This document shows, in pieces, positions 26,601 through 39,339 of a stretch of DNA of 64,000 nt (position 1 is the first letter of the stretch; each line of letters opens with the position of its first letter). The notes under the pieces are model-generated. The model did not search any database. It had not been told where the DNA came from and worked only from the letters and a program-made list of their open reading frames with translations. Both the position numbers and the translations under genes were made by a program. The DNA is from Gymnogyps californianus (taxonomy: Eukaryota > Chordata > Aves > Accipitriformes > Cathartidae), in NCBI RefSeq assembly GCF_018139145.2, contig NC_059500.1, positions 34,825,437-34,889,436 of the forward strand, given 5' to 3'.

Positions 26601-29091
26601 CTACAAGTGCTGATATTTATGAGATTGCCTGTTTTTATATTAACAATATGTTCTTCCTTGTAAGTCTTAGGTACACACCAGCCCTGATCAGTTTCTCTTT
26701 TTAGTTTGCCAATTTCCATCATCTTTTATCCCTTTTGATACCTCAGATTTTGTCAATATCTTGCATTTATTACCAGAAAACAGAAATCCAAACATCATGG
26801 CCTGAGCTTGAAGCAAGGAAACTAGTCAGCTGTCTAAGATGTCCAAAAGGCTTCCAGGCGGCTTTTTAGGTCTCTTAAAGTTTTATTCCCCTAGAAGCAT
26901 GTTTATATTGTCCTTTTATGCTAGTTAGTTTTAAAAACATATATTACCTCTGTCTCACATTCTTGCCTCTGTCCTTAGACCAGCACTGCATAAAAGATTG
27001 CAGTGAGTTTTTATCTGATGCTACCTGGCTGGGTGTAATTTAAAATGGATGCTGCAGATTGAATTCTTAGTCTCCGTCTTTAAAGATATAACCAAGTATC
27101 ACTCCTATGCTAAGCTTTTAAGTTTTTCAGTTACGTATGTCTCTTTATAATGCTTGTCCTTTCTTTATTTTGTGTGGAAAATCTACCCAAATGAGGTTAA
27201 TGGTCTGGGGAATTGAAATACTTAAACTAATTCTTTGTGAAATATTGCTAATTGTGAATAAACAAAGACATTTGAGGCCAAGTGTTTTCCTACACTGTTT
27301 TTTTTTGTAGGTGTCTAGGCGTTAATGTAAACAAATGTGTAATATATTCAGACAGTTGATTTGTTTGATTGATGAAATATTTAAACACAGAATTTATGGT
27401 GTTACTTAATGGAAGTTACAGATGCTGTTCTTCATACATCATTTCAACATTATCTGATAGTGCTGGAATATGAATCTGTACTTAATTGGTTATGCAAGCA
27501 TTTATTGAATTTTCTTCTAAGAATTAAAGGCTCCAAAAGCTTCCTTAAAGCGTAAAACCAGGAGTTTTCTGAAGTGTATTTGCAGTAGAATGATAACTTA
27601 AGATTAAAAAAAAAGAAAATTGTAGTTGATGAACAGCAGAGAAGAAAACAAGCTGCGTGCCTGTGCCTCAAGAGAAGTAAAATTTTAGATGCATAATTAT
27701 GGATTGTGTTGAAATACAGATAGTTACAGGATTTTTTTCCAGCCAATCTCATTTTTTCCTGAGGATCTCAATGACTTTTTAAACAATTTTTCTTATTTCA
27801 GTGCTCGAGTAATTTTTGTGTTACTAATCTGATTTGCTATTATGAGTTATTAATATTTTCAGATATGAAAACACTGCTTTTCAGATGTGCCTATACTGAG
27901 GAGAAAATATTTCTAGAAATAATCAGACAAGCAACAGCGAAGGCAAATGCAGCATTCTGTTATATTTCTTCTTTTGCAGATCTGTTCAGATCAGAGATCT
28001 GAATAAATGCTGTGTTCAGAAACTCAACAAACTCCTGTTTGCTTCCAGTCCACAGAGGATAGCAAACTTTAATCTCGTGGCATTTCAGCCAGGGACCAGC
28101 ACTGCTCTGGCTAGCAGTCCCAGGCCCCTTTGGGGTTGATCTTCTGTCTAGCAATCCTTCAGTATTAGAAAAGCTGCCTTTTTCATGAACCTAGTGCTTA
28201 TATCTCATGGTTCCCTGTAGCTAAATCCCCTAATTCCAGCTGAGTGAGCATTCCTGGTACGGCTTTACTGCCCAGTGGGAAGAGATGGGTGTAGGCAAGA
28301 CTTACGTTGCAGTGATGTTAGGAGCACACCATTAGTAATCAGTTGTTGACATAAAGAATACACAGTTTCTGACAAAGCAAGCCCCATGTGCAGTTCCCTG
28401 CCTTGTTGTCTTTATCGTTCAGAAGCATTTTATTAGCAGAGAAGAGATCTGCAGGTGCACTGCGTTCTTCTATGTGGGGCAAGATATGTTTTCTGATCGA
28501 GAAATTCCTTCCAGTGTATCTGACCTTCCCAGCTCTTGCTTGGTTGTGTAAGTGAATTGGTCCTCACTGCTCACCAGGATAGGCTGGCGTCCCATCCTTG
28601 TCCTCTTGTGATGCTTTCTCTTTTGACTTTTTGTTTTGACTTTTTTACTAACTTCTAGTCTCACCTTCATGGGCTTTTCAGAGAACTTTAGCAAACTGAT
28701 TTTTCTGCTCAGGCAGTACTTTAACAGCTCTACTTTGACCAAGAAATAAGTATAAAGTATTCAGTATTAAGCCGAGTATTCTCATTTGCCATTTATCTGG
28801 TAGATGTGCATACAGTTTTGTTAGCAAAAAAGAAATATCATATTCTTCATAGTATGTTTTACAGCACTTTTCATGGTGTCAACTGCATGCTACTAAAATA
28901 TCAGCCAGCTTTTTTAAGTTGCATGGAAGTTCAGCTGATGAAATTGCCATTAGTGTCATTTTGTTTAACTGGCCGTGTACAATGCTTTTTGTTCAGACTA
29001 TGTATTTCATCCTCAGGAATGTTGTGATATTTTTCTCATAGGGCTCCTGATATGTAATACCAGGCCTATATAAACTATTTAGTTTTAGACC

Positions 29092-29125
29092 GGGGGGGGG
29101 GGGGGGGGGACGACAAAAAAAAAAA
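29092..29125 (+). repeat. 18-base G homopolymer followed by an 11-base A run
   Basis: Eighteen G in a row (29092-29109), then ACGAC, then eleven A (29115-29125). The true length may vary or be a sequencing artefact. Confidence 0.8.
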
Positions 29126-29577
29126 GAGATTTATGTATCTGATTAAATGGAAGTGTGTCAACTAAGCACAGGAGAATGGTTATTTTTTGCTGTATCTAAA
29201 TGCTTCCCAGAAGTCTGCAGGAGAGAAAGACACTCCCAAGAAAACAGGTAGGTGAAAAAATTAACTGTGAGTAAGATAAAGGGAAAAAGGATAAATGAAC
29301 AGAGGAGGTAGCATCTCTTTAAGGCTGGGTTACTCCAAAAAATTTTGAATCATGCTATATGTTTGCCTCTGCATATGTGCTGTATAACATAGGTCATGTA
29401 TTAACAAGTTAAAAATACTCTGAATTGTCAGTGTTTCCAGTTTCCCAAAGCTTATATTTTTGTGAAAGACTTGGAGGATGCCAGGTGCAGATTCCCTAAC
29501 ACTGATAGTACAGTAGAAATTCCTGCCACATGTTCCTCTTCAAATTATGTTTTGTAATATCAGAATACTTATTAATA

Positions 29578-29700
29578 TAGAATTGTAGGGTTGTAGAATA
29601 ATTTAAGTTAAAGAGACCTTGGAGATCATCTGGTCCAGTCGCTTGCTATTCAAGCAGGGTCAGCTTCAGGGTTGAGGATCAAAGTCGCATCAGGTTGCAC
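29578..29700 (-). mobile_element. Short eroded CR1 3' tail, antisense
   Basis: Read on the + strand it shows the reverse-complement CR1 terminus (tagaattgtagggttgtagaat), then gagaccttggagatcatctggtccag and a stretch like the consensus 'gcagggtcag...gatcaggttgca'. It is only about 120 bp and lacks further ORF2 sequence. The edges are soft because of divergence. Confidence 0.75.
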
Positions 29701-29798
29701 AGGATTAACATTACTTAACAAGTTCCCAAAACTCATGTTTTTGCAGAAAAGAAGTGTTTTGGGGTGACAGAATGATGTGGTAGAATGCCTGTCGCTGT

Positions 29799-30271
29799 TG
29801 TCCTGGTTTCAGCTGGGATAGCGTTAATTTTCTTCCTAGTAACTGGTACAGTGTGGTTTGGATTTAGTGTGAGAATGATGTTGATAACACACTAATGTTT
29901 TAGTTGTTGCTAAGTAGCGCTTATCTTAAGCCAAGGACTTTTCAGTTTCCCATGCTCTGCCAGCAAGCAGGTGAGCAAGAAGCTGGGAGGGAGCAGAGCC
30001 GGGGCAGCTGGCCCAAACTAGCCAAAGGGTTCTATACCATGGAACGTCATGCCCAATATATAAACTGGGGGGTGTTGGCTGGGAGGGACAGATCGCTGCT
30101 TGGGCATTGGTCAGCGGGTGGTGAGCAGTTGCATTGTGCATCACTTGTCTTTTCTTGGGTCTAATTTCTCTCTTTTGGTTATATTTCTTTTCATTACAAT
30201 TATTATTATTATTATGGTTTTATTATTATTATTGGAGGGGGTCGAGATAACAGTTTAATAACTAAAATAAA
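29799..30271 (+). mobile_element. ERV long terminal repeat, sense, with rearranged 3' end
   Basis: It starts with TGTCCTGGTTTCAGC and matches, in order, the reverse complement of the complete LTR at 36926-37534. Shared blocks include TTGTTGCTAAGTAGCGCTTA, the GCCAGCAAGCAGG block, a TATATAAA box at 30057-30064 and GCATTGTGCATCACT. After an (ATT)n tract at about 30198-30234 the sense sequence stops. The next roughly 36 bases (30235-30270) match the expected R/U5 segment in reverse orientation. The usual ACA terminus is missing. No internal retroviral genes flank it, so this is a solo or truncated LTR. Confidence 0.88.
30235..30270 (-). repeat. Inverted R/U5 piece of the LTR
   Basis: GAGATAACAGTTTAATAACT matches, in the same + strand orientation, the GAGATAAGAATGGTTTAATA block near 37042 of the antisense solo LTR. 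It is therefore antisense relative to the LTR that starts at 29799. It directly abuts the ATT-rich tract, a plausible fold-back or template-switch point. Confidence 0.7.
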
Positions 30272-33200
30272 AAAGGTGGTTTATATTAATTAGCTGTTAA
30301 TAAATAATTATAATGCTAAGCTTAAAAGGAGAACTTTTTTGGTACACGGCTTGTATAGATAAATCCTCTAGTTACAGTAAAGATGTTCCTATTATTTCTT
30401 TTAACATTTATGGAAAGTGAAGTGCTGTTTCCCAATAACTTTTGTCTTTAGGGAGCATAGGGCTGTTTGGTTTTGCTGTCTTTTGTATCAAAATGGATTC
30501 TGCAGAACATTAGGTAAAACTGAGGGTAAAAAGCAATAAAAACAGCTTGAAAAACATATTTTTTGCTTTCATTTTAGCCTCAAACAGTAATACTTATTAA
30601 AGGCTCCTAAAACGCAATCAAACAAGATGAGGAAAAACCTTTTGTGTCCCAATAATTGACTGCACTGATACATAGTACCTCAGAGCATTTCCCTTTTGTA
30701 GGCTATAATGATAAATATACTGTGTATATTAAACGCAAATAATTGCTTTCACTTAGAACTTTTCATTTAGCCAGAAATGTGACCAACTAGTGAGGCAGAG
30801 AAGCATTTCTACTTTGAAGCAATTTACCTCAGCACTTAGATCTCAGGGTTTATAGCCCTGAAGCTTGATTTTTTTTTTTTTTTCAGATGAATCAGAAATG
30901 ATAATGGCTTTTTCTGAATGTTTTATTCAACATTTGAATTGCTGAATTACTTCAAAAGTAAGGGTACTTAGGACTGAGTCAGTTAAGGATGACCTTTTGA
31001 GCTCCTGCAGAGCAATGTAAGAGGTACATTTTCTGTAGTGGATAACAGGTTAAGTAAGGTACAGGGATGCAGATTCTTCAGTTAGATTTATTTTCCAAGG
31101 GAAGTCATGAATACCAGGAAACCCTTTGTGTCAGACTGTTGTAGTTTGCAGAGATGCTCATCTTCCAGTGAGGAGGATTGTGACTTGTAAAATGTCACTA
31201 CTAAGGATTTTTCATGAGAAAGGAGCCTCATGCTGCTTATAGCTAGTGTTGTTACTGGGGCGGGGGCATGCGGGGGGCTGCTTTCTCTTGCTATATAAAA
31301 TTGTTCTCTCCCACTGTATTAAGATTACCCACTCAGAGTACTTGAAGCATAAAGGCTATAGAAACAGTAGATTCTTATATTGCACCGTAAAATTGAGGCA
31401 CAGAAGAAAATCTCCCCATTCTTCATTCAGTGGTAGAGATTTCATGCGTTGCGCGTGGCAGGGTTGTGAGTGGAGGGAGCTTATTTTCCCATGTCAGGCA
31501 ATGTGACAGGAGCGCAGATCACGTGCTGAGCCTCTGTCCTTGCGTTAGCTTCTATGATAGGAGTGAAGTCATGGCATGAAGCATAGCCAGGCAGCATGGC
31601 CTCAGGCGCGTTATACAGGATGTTAGTTCCCCGGTCCCAGCTGCGGTTGGTTAGCATGAAATGGGGCTGGATGGACGAAGGCTCTCAAACACATCATACA
31701 AGAAGATTGGTCTCTGCAAGTGAGGAACAGAAAGGATGCATTACAGCTATTTTTTTAGGAATTACTCTAGCCAAGTATCTATGAAATACTGTCCCGTGCA
31801 CCTTCGTACAATCGTAGAACAAACTACTCTGGTGTAACACTGTGGACAGCTTCAGCCTTCTTACTGTGCTGAGTACATCCATGCTAAAAAATGTTGAGCG
31901 TGCTAACTGTCAAGATTTGGATGGTTTCTCTGTAAGTCCGTTTTTTTTGTGGGAGGGAGGGCTGTTGCAATGAACTGAATATAAATATATGAGCACTGCT
32001 GGGAACTTGAGAATGGAAAGGACGATATGCATTTGTTGTAGATTATTGGCAGCGATTATAGGCAAACACATACTAGTTGCTTGATGCACAAGGGTCCAGA
32101 GGACATCCGCGCCATATGTCACAAGCCACAACATGTTCCCTAATTCTCTGTAATAAAACACAGGATCAAAAACCCAAAAGCTTGAAAAACCCAACTTGTC
32201 ATGAAAATAATGTACTTGCACATGACCTTTGTCTGTGTAACAAAAGCCTTACTTTTTTTACCGTGTTCAGTAAAAATTCCTTCTGGGGTAATCCTGTAAA
32301 GTGGGATATGTTGCTAGTCCAAATGTGATATTACTCATATAGCACAAAAAAAATGAAGTTTCCAGTTTCTATATAATTTGTATATGTGGAATCAGCTTTT
32401 GTGCTATTAATGCACTTACATGAATAATTACAGTGCTCAGGTCTTTGATCAGATACACAAATGTGCAACTCCATGTTTTAGTAAAGTTTATCATTAAACA
32501 AATATACTAGCTCATTTCACAAGACACACTGAAACGATTCAGAAAAGATAACCAGTCATCAAATCACCATTTCATCTTTTTTCCATAATCCAAAGGATAG
32601 AATTTGATATTTCTGACTAAATATGAGACCTTTAAAGAACTTTTCCATTTTTTTCTGATGCAAGTGTTGGAGGCTAATAATTTAACAGATTTTAATGTTT
32701 TTGCCTATGGCCAAATCTGTCACACAGTGGGAAGGGGACAGTTTAAGATCAAGAAGTAAAAATACTTACTTCAAAATAGATGCATTATGTGATAGAGTTA
32801 ATTGTAACTTTCCCTTATTTTAATAAGTAATTCCATAGTCACAACAGAACTTTAATTATTATTATTACTGCTAACAGAAAAACTTGGTTTTTAATTTTAT
32901 CATTCAGTGATGGTTGTAAAACACCTTCAGAAATTATCTACACTTAAGGATAAGATGTTGGTAAAGTAACTTTCCTCTTCTTTTGCTCCTTGGAGTTAAC
33001 AATTAAGCATTTTTCTCAACTGCATATTAAAAAAGTATACGTTTTGTAGGTAAAAATGTTTTTAAATGCTCTGATGAAGTGTTGTGTGTGAACCTTTGGG
33101 AAGTTTTAGTGACTTACACTGAAGATGTATTTTTCTTTTCCTGTAAGTTATTATGGATCACTTTTGTGATCAAATTTTGCAATGCCTTTTTTAAAAATAT

Positions 33201-36200
33201 AATATGAATTCTGTAAATAATAATGCAAGTACATAAAAAAGCTAGTGTTTCTTGTAGAGTGTAGTTGATACAGTTTATAGGTAACTAGTAGACCATCATA
33301 ATGACATTAAGCGTACTATTTTAATGATGAAATATTTTAGGGACTTGATACAAATGCTGGAAGAGTTCATTTGTATTGTTTCTAAAATGCTGAATGAAAG
33401 TTACGAAATATATCTTAAAATTTGTGAAATACCACTCATTAATCAACTCTGCACCTGTCTCATACTGTATATCTAAAAGAGAAATCATTGAAATCTAGGT
33501 GTTAATACTTGGAATGAAAATTTATTTTCTTCACCTTGATCACAGCAAATTATTTAAGGGCTCAGCATGAGAGCATTTTACTGTACTACTTGTTGATCCT
33601 AGAACAATCGTCACAGCATTTACAGTCTGAAGATAGAATTTCAGTATGTAAAGAATTGTATTTTCTGAATTATTTATATAGATACTACTGTAGGATGTTA
33701 CACAGCTTCAAGCTCGCTGAGCTGTATACAAAGCTATTAAAAGAATGTCTTATTTTTAGGAAAACTCCAACCAAAAATAATTGATTGGGAATAAACGTTA
33801 ACTGTCAGCAACCTCAGGCAAGAAAAAAATGGTTAGTCAAAGTCAACACTTTGACACAGTTCTTCCAGATCTGAATTTTTTTTTTTAGAGCTCACTGACA
33901 AGTAGCGAACAGCTATCATCTCTCCTGTCTCCCAGAGGAGGAACAGTTTACTCAGAAACCAAGGCAGCAGTCTCTTAAATCTTCCAAGAGGGTACCTGCT
34001 ATCAAATACTGGGCATCTTTCTTTACTGCAGGAATAAAGTCAGAATCCCTATTTCTGGGAGAGCTTCCAGACAGTACGTGAGGCACAGCTACCACCAGGG
34101 AGCGAGGGGCAGAGCCCCAGGGAAGGGTGGTTGTACAGGGAGCTGCAGCAGCCTTTGCGGCATGGCAGGAACCTGGGCGAGACCCAGTTTGGCAGTACGG
34201 CCCTGAGGGCGTCGGGCAGTTTGGCTTGCACGAGATTGCCCTTCACCTGACTGGGGGGAGCCTGGGAACAGTTTTATCATTTGGAAAAGTTTTAAGCACA
34301 GACCCATTGCCTAAGGAAGTGCACATGTCCTGCCAACGTCTTCACAAGGATCGGAAGTACATGCATGCTTAGGGCTGTCACCTGGATGCCATAGCAGGCA
34401 ATGCTACAGTGATAAATCACCTTCAGTAATGAGGCAAATGAATGGCAAAACTGCAGATGGATTTACCTGCTGGACTGCAAGTATGTTCAGTTAGTGCTGA
34501 GGAGGGCATGTTCAGCTCCCAAGACTCATGTTGTAAACATGTAGCTGGTCCCAGTGCACTTGCCAGTGTCTTACTGTGTAACTCCATGAGAATGTGGATG
34601 TGGTTTCCTCTCCTGAGCTCTCTCAATGACGTGAGAATGTAGGAGCAACCACAAGTCTGAAGATTACTGAATTACACAAAGGTTAAGGTACGATAGAAAA
34701 ATTAGTTACACCTTCTCCGTGATCCCTTCCCCTTTTTCATGCAGACTAGGGAATGAGTCAGATCTTCAGCAGCATTAAAACCCCTGAGCCAGCCTTTTCC
34801 CTTTCGTGTGACAATGGAAGGAAGATTGGCGGTGAGTGGGGGGCTGTTGTTCATTGTCACTGTTGCTCTGTTACCAATTTGTTAATCCCTCACCCCTTCC
34901 CCATTACCGTGGTTCTCCTACTCTGAAGGCTGGTTTGTGCCAAAGAAGGGGGTTAGTGCCACCAGGCAGACCAAACCTGAGCAAGATGAAAGGGTGACAG
35001 CCTAGTTTCCTTAAACCTGTTGACTTCTGAAATGCAACCTTTTCCACAATTGTTCCACTTAGATAATGCAGAGGGTAATTTAACACATTTTGCTGTTTTC
35101 TTGGATGTATGCTGCTGTACTTGCATGTCAGTGCTGTTTAATTTGTCTCTTTAGAGGCTAAATTACGAAAGTTCAAATATTTACCATTTATGTGTATAGA
35201 ATCATACACAAACCAGCGTGACTTTATACATCCTTCTGGTATTGTATGTCCTACATTGCAGGAAAACTTTGGGACTTGGAGTGGGGTTTTTTAGTTTAAA
35301 GCTATAAAGAGATGAGATGTCAAAAAAGTCTACTAATATTAACAGAGCAGCACTGTTTCATGAGCGCTTTATTTTAGCTTTTCTTGATATCACTTGGCTT
35401 ACATCATGCTGAGCTGCTTTCAGTCCAATGGCTTGACTAGTGTGAGAAAGGAGGTGGGGGAAAAATGGTCCAAAAGGGTTTGCTATTAACCTTTATTTAT
35501 TAATCTCATTAAGGTGAGGGCCAGCAGAAGAGTTATAAATAATTAATGCACAGTTCTACTTTTAAAGAGTCTGAAAAAATTAGCTCTTTTTTATTTTGGT
35601 CACTGCATATCATACCTAGCTAATCTGCAAATAAGAAGTTAGATCCCTTTCTATTGAGTGAACAGTCCTAATGCTGAAGAAACTATTAATTGAATTTGTG
35701 GTGTGCACTTGTAATTTTTCTGCTTCCTAACCCCTACATACCAGAGCTGGAATCAATACATCAAGTTTTGTTCATCCTGGGGACGATGTCAGCAGGAAGA
35801 ATGTTGATTCTGGTGCTTAAGTTATTTAATGTGTCTGTTAATGATGTGTGAAATGGAATAGTATTCAGTGCTTTCTTCTGTGGCTGTGTTGGCTAAAACT
35901 TATTTGTCTAGGAAGAATTAGTGGATATACCTTTCAATATGCAGCAAGATGTAACTGTTGTACACATGGCATTTTACTATCACTCATAGATTATAATCGC
36001 ACTCTAGTTTTCCCTGTTGTTTCTGGGTGCATCGTATGCTGAAGTGATGGGCATAATATAAAGATAGCAGTAGGTTTTAATCCCTTAAAATAGTTTGAAT
36101 AGTGAAACATGAATCCTTGTTCTGTTTTTGTGGCAAAAAGCTTCACAACATCGTTACTCAGATGCATTATAAACTACAAACAAATGGTTGTGTTATAAAG

Positions 36201-36920
36201 TTATTACATTATCAGTCATCATTTTTACAGATATAAAACTAAGTTGTTAGGTGTTACACTAAGTGGAAACATAAGGAACTACTGTTGGCTGAGGACTGTG
36301 ACTAGAAAGAGGATGTTAGGTATTTTCAATGTAATGTCTGTTTGTGGGAAGGTTGGCTGCTGCCAATTAATAATATGTAATTAATTCTTACTAAAAACCA
36401 AACACTGTATCATTAGGAAAAATTGAATGGATCTCTCAAGTCATTGATTCCCCTACTCACAAGCAATCTAGTTTTTTTTATAACCTGATTAAATAGTGTG
36501 CATTACTTGTATTGAAAATCTAATCTAAACCCTTCTTCTTCTGACAGGTAGAGATTTTCCTTTACTTTCCTGCCCAGGTAAACCTAAGGCTAGTTTGCTT
36601 TTGTTATCTCTCTCTTATTTACTTAATGTATTTAGAGACAATATGATTCTTATCCTTCATTTTGCAAGGTTAAACAAGCCAAATAACGTTAACATCTTCT
36701 CATAGGATAGTTTCTGGTCCTGGCAAATCTCTTTTGCATTCATTTGGTCCCACACGTTTGATAAAGATGCAGGTTCAGAATTGCGTGAAATTGTCTCCTG
36801 TGTCTTTCAGAAATATTCTGACTGATCTTGTTTTCCTTTTCTGTGGGGATTCACAGTGATGTTTCATAATCTTTCCATGTCACCTTACCGTCTGCTAATA
36901 TTCTTATGTTCTCCTTATTT

Positions 36921-36925
36921 GTCAG
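36921..36925. repeat. Target-site duplication, left copy (GTCAG)
   Basis: GTCAG directly precedes the LTR and is repeated directly after it at 37535-37539. Confidence 0.9.
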
Positions 36926-37534
36926 TGTCATGGTTTAACCCCAGCCAGCAGCTAAGCACCATGCAGCCGCACCCTCACTCCCCACCCCCTGTTCCCAGTG
37001 GGATGGGGAGTAGAATCGGGGAAAAAAGGTAAAACGTGTGGGTTGAGATAAGAATGGTTTAATAACTAACATGAAATATAATGCTAACAATAATAATAAT
37101 GAAATATAATAATAATAATAATCGTAATGAAGAGGAATATAACAAAAAAAAGAAGGGGGGCGGGGAGAAGAAAAAAAAAACAGTGATGCACAATGCAACG
37201 GCTCACCACCCACTACTGGATGCCCAAGCAGCGATCCGTCCCTCCCAGCCAACTCCCCCCCATTTATATACTGAGCATGACATTCTGTGGTATGGAATAT
37301 GCCTCTGGCTAGTTCGGGTCAGCTGCCCCAGCTATGCTCCCTCCCAGCTTCTTGCACACCTGCTTGCTGGCAGAGCATGGGAAACTGAAAAGTCCTTAAC
37401 TCAGGATAAGCGCTACTTAGCAACAACTAAAACATCAGAGTGTTACCAACGTTATTCTCACCCTAAATCAAAAACACAGCACTGTACCAGTTACTAAGAA
37501 GAAAATTAACTCTATCCCAGCTGAAACAAGGACA
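36926..37534 (-). mobile_element. Complete solo LTR of an endogenous retrovirus, antisense
   Basis: The element begins TGTCATGGTTTAACCCC and ends CAAGGACA on the + strand, so it has TGTC/GACA termini. It is flanked by a perfect 5-bp direct repeat GTCAG (36921-36925 and 37535-37539), which is the target-site duplication. On the - strand a TATATAAA box (+ strand 37263-37270) marks the likely promoter. An AAT/AT-rich microsatellite (about 37088-37130) and an A-rich stretch (37141-37180) have expanded inside it. There are no internal genes, so LTR-LTR recombination has removed the provirus. A 5-bp duplication fits ERVL-type better than ERVK-type (usually 6 bp), but the family name is not certain. 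Confidence 0.93.
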
Positions 37535-37539
37535 GTCAG
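37535..37539. repeat. Target-site duplication, right copy (GTCAG)
   Basis: GTCAG directly follows the GACA end of the LTR and is identical to 36921-36925. Confidence 0.9.
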
Positions 37540-39339
37540 TTATTTCCAGTTTAAAAAGTCAACTTCCCTAAGATACTTAGTCGCCTACCTCTTAAAACCA
37601 CAGGTGTAGGATTATGTGTGTTATATTATTATAACAACTGAATTTCTGCAGTGTTGCTTCCAATTTCTCTGGCTCTTCTTATGGGGTGTCTTCTCCTCTT
37701 GTCTCTTCATGATGTTCTCGACTTTGTGTTGCGAGCAGTGTCCCAGATTTTGTGCCAGTGTCACTAGATATGATATTGTTCCTCAGAAGCTTCTGTAATG
37801 ACTTCCCTCCAAACTGACAGTTCCCCATTTAAACATAGCTGGTTATTGCTTGTCTGTTACCCAGTTCATATGCATTTCATAATTCCAGTCTTACTCATCT
37901 TCTCCAGGCTGACAGTTTTTCTCATAGCACCATAACCAAATGACTTGCTGAAATCTGTTTTCTTGTCCAGAAACTTATGACCACCCATAGCTTAGTGTTG
38001 CATTTTATTATAGGACACATTATTGAGAACATCCTAATGTGCCTGTAGTTGCCTGAATTTTTTAATTTTTTTTTTAACTCGTCCTTCGATTAAGGTACTC
38101 AGCTTGCTGCTGTTCAGCCAAACAGTATCATCTCGAACACAGTATATTTTACATGTGTTCTCCATATTGATGAAATGCCCCTTGAAGTCACTGGAAATAG
38201 TGAATAAATCTTCATCTTTAGAAGAGCTAAACTCTAAAGAGCAGAGTGAAGAAAGACCAGGAGTAGTTCCTGTTCATCTTATTTCTAAATTTATTAGAAG
38301 TCCAGTTTAGATAAAATGGTCAACAGTTTAGTACTACTGTAGGTTTAGGAAGAGCTAGAGTGGATGGAGGGTTAAGTTCCATGTCTTCTCTGTTAAATGG
38401 GAGAAATTGTTTTTAAACAATGCTCAAAGAAAAATTGTGTTAATTTAAAAAGCACCATTTGCATTCAGTCTTTTCGTATGTGATAGTCTTGCAATAATAA
38501 AGTAGGTTGGTTTCGGCTTTTGTGTATATGTAATAAGAACTTTCCTTTTTTATTACATCAGTAAATCACAGAGATTACAATGATTTCAGAGCTTGCAATG
38601 CAAATTACATTGTGCTTACGTATTAGCTATTGTATTTCTCTGCCATGATAATAAAGCATTATCTTTATTCTAATTTGTTTTTCTCATTTTTTTTATTCCT
38701 GCTTGCAGTTCAGAGTTCCTCAGAGCACGATTAGATTATTCAGATTTCTTGCCAACTTCTAGTTTCAGCTGGTGTGAAAAGAGGCGAGCAGAAGTCCTTG
38801 CCAACTCTTGCATTAGTTGTGCTGTAAGAATTGTTCAGAAGATGGCAAACTCTTCAGGAAAGTCACAAAGTCATGCAATATGAAAAAATAAATTGTTGTG
38901 CCTCCATGTATTATGCTAAATTGAAGATAACTTCTCCCGTTCACTGCTTTCAGTGAACATAAAGTGGTTGTATCATGTCAGACTAAACATTCATTTGACA
39001 AAATATCCTCTCTCTGCAGTAACCAGTAGAAGAAGCCGAGGCAGGGGTGTAAGACAATAAAGACATATTGTGATACAGCCTCAGCTGGGGCTCCAGGCGT
39101 CTGCAGTACAGCAATGTTGTGGAGAAAGTGTACCTTTGTGTTTAACATAGCAATGATGGAAGTCTCCCACTAAGCTGTTGGCTCACTCTTTGAAGCCATG
39201 CAAAATTTTACCATCAGCAGCTTGCTGTGCCAGTAAGTTCTGTGGTTGAGCTACGTGAGTATTTCCTTTTCTGTTTTTGAATCTTGAGAACATCATTGTA
39301 TGTGTCTTAGTTCTTTATGTGAGAAGAGACGGTGACTAT

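Noticed and set aside
29904..30164. 86-codon + frame and overlapping 72-codon - frame
   Set aside because: Both lie inside the sense LTR; the same sequence is open in the antisense LTR copy because they are related.
34049..34372. Overlapping open frames on both strands in a GC-richer patch
   Set aside because: Three frames open at once and no motif; composition effect.
35195..35215. tagaatcata, similar to a CR1 terminal octamer
   Set aside because: Single partial unit without adjoining CR1 sequence.
36935..37497. 105-codon (-) and 138-codon (+) frames
   Set aside because: Both lie inside the solo LTR, which has no coding function.
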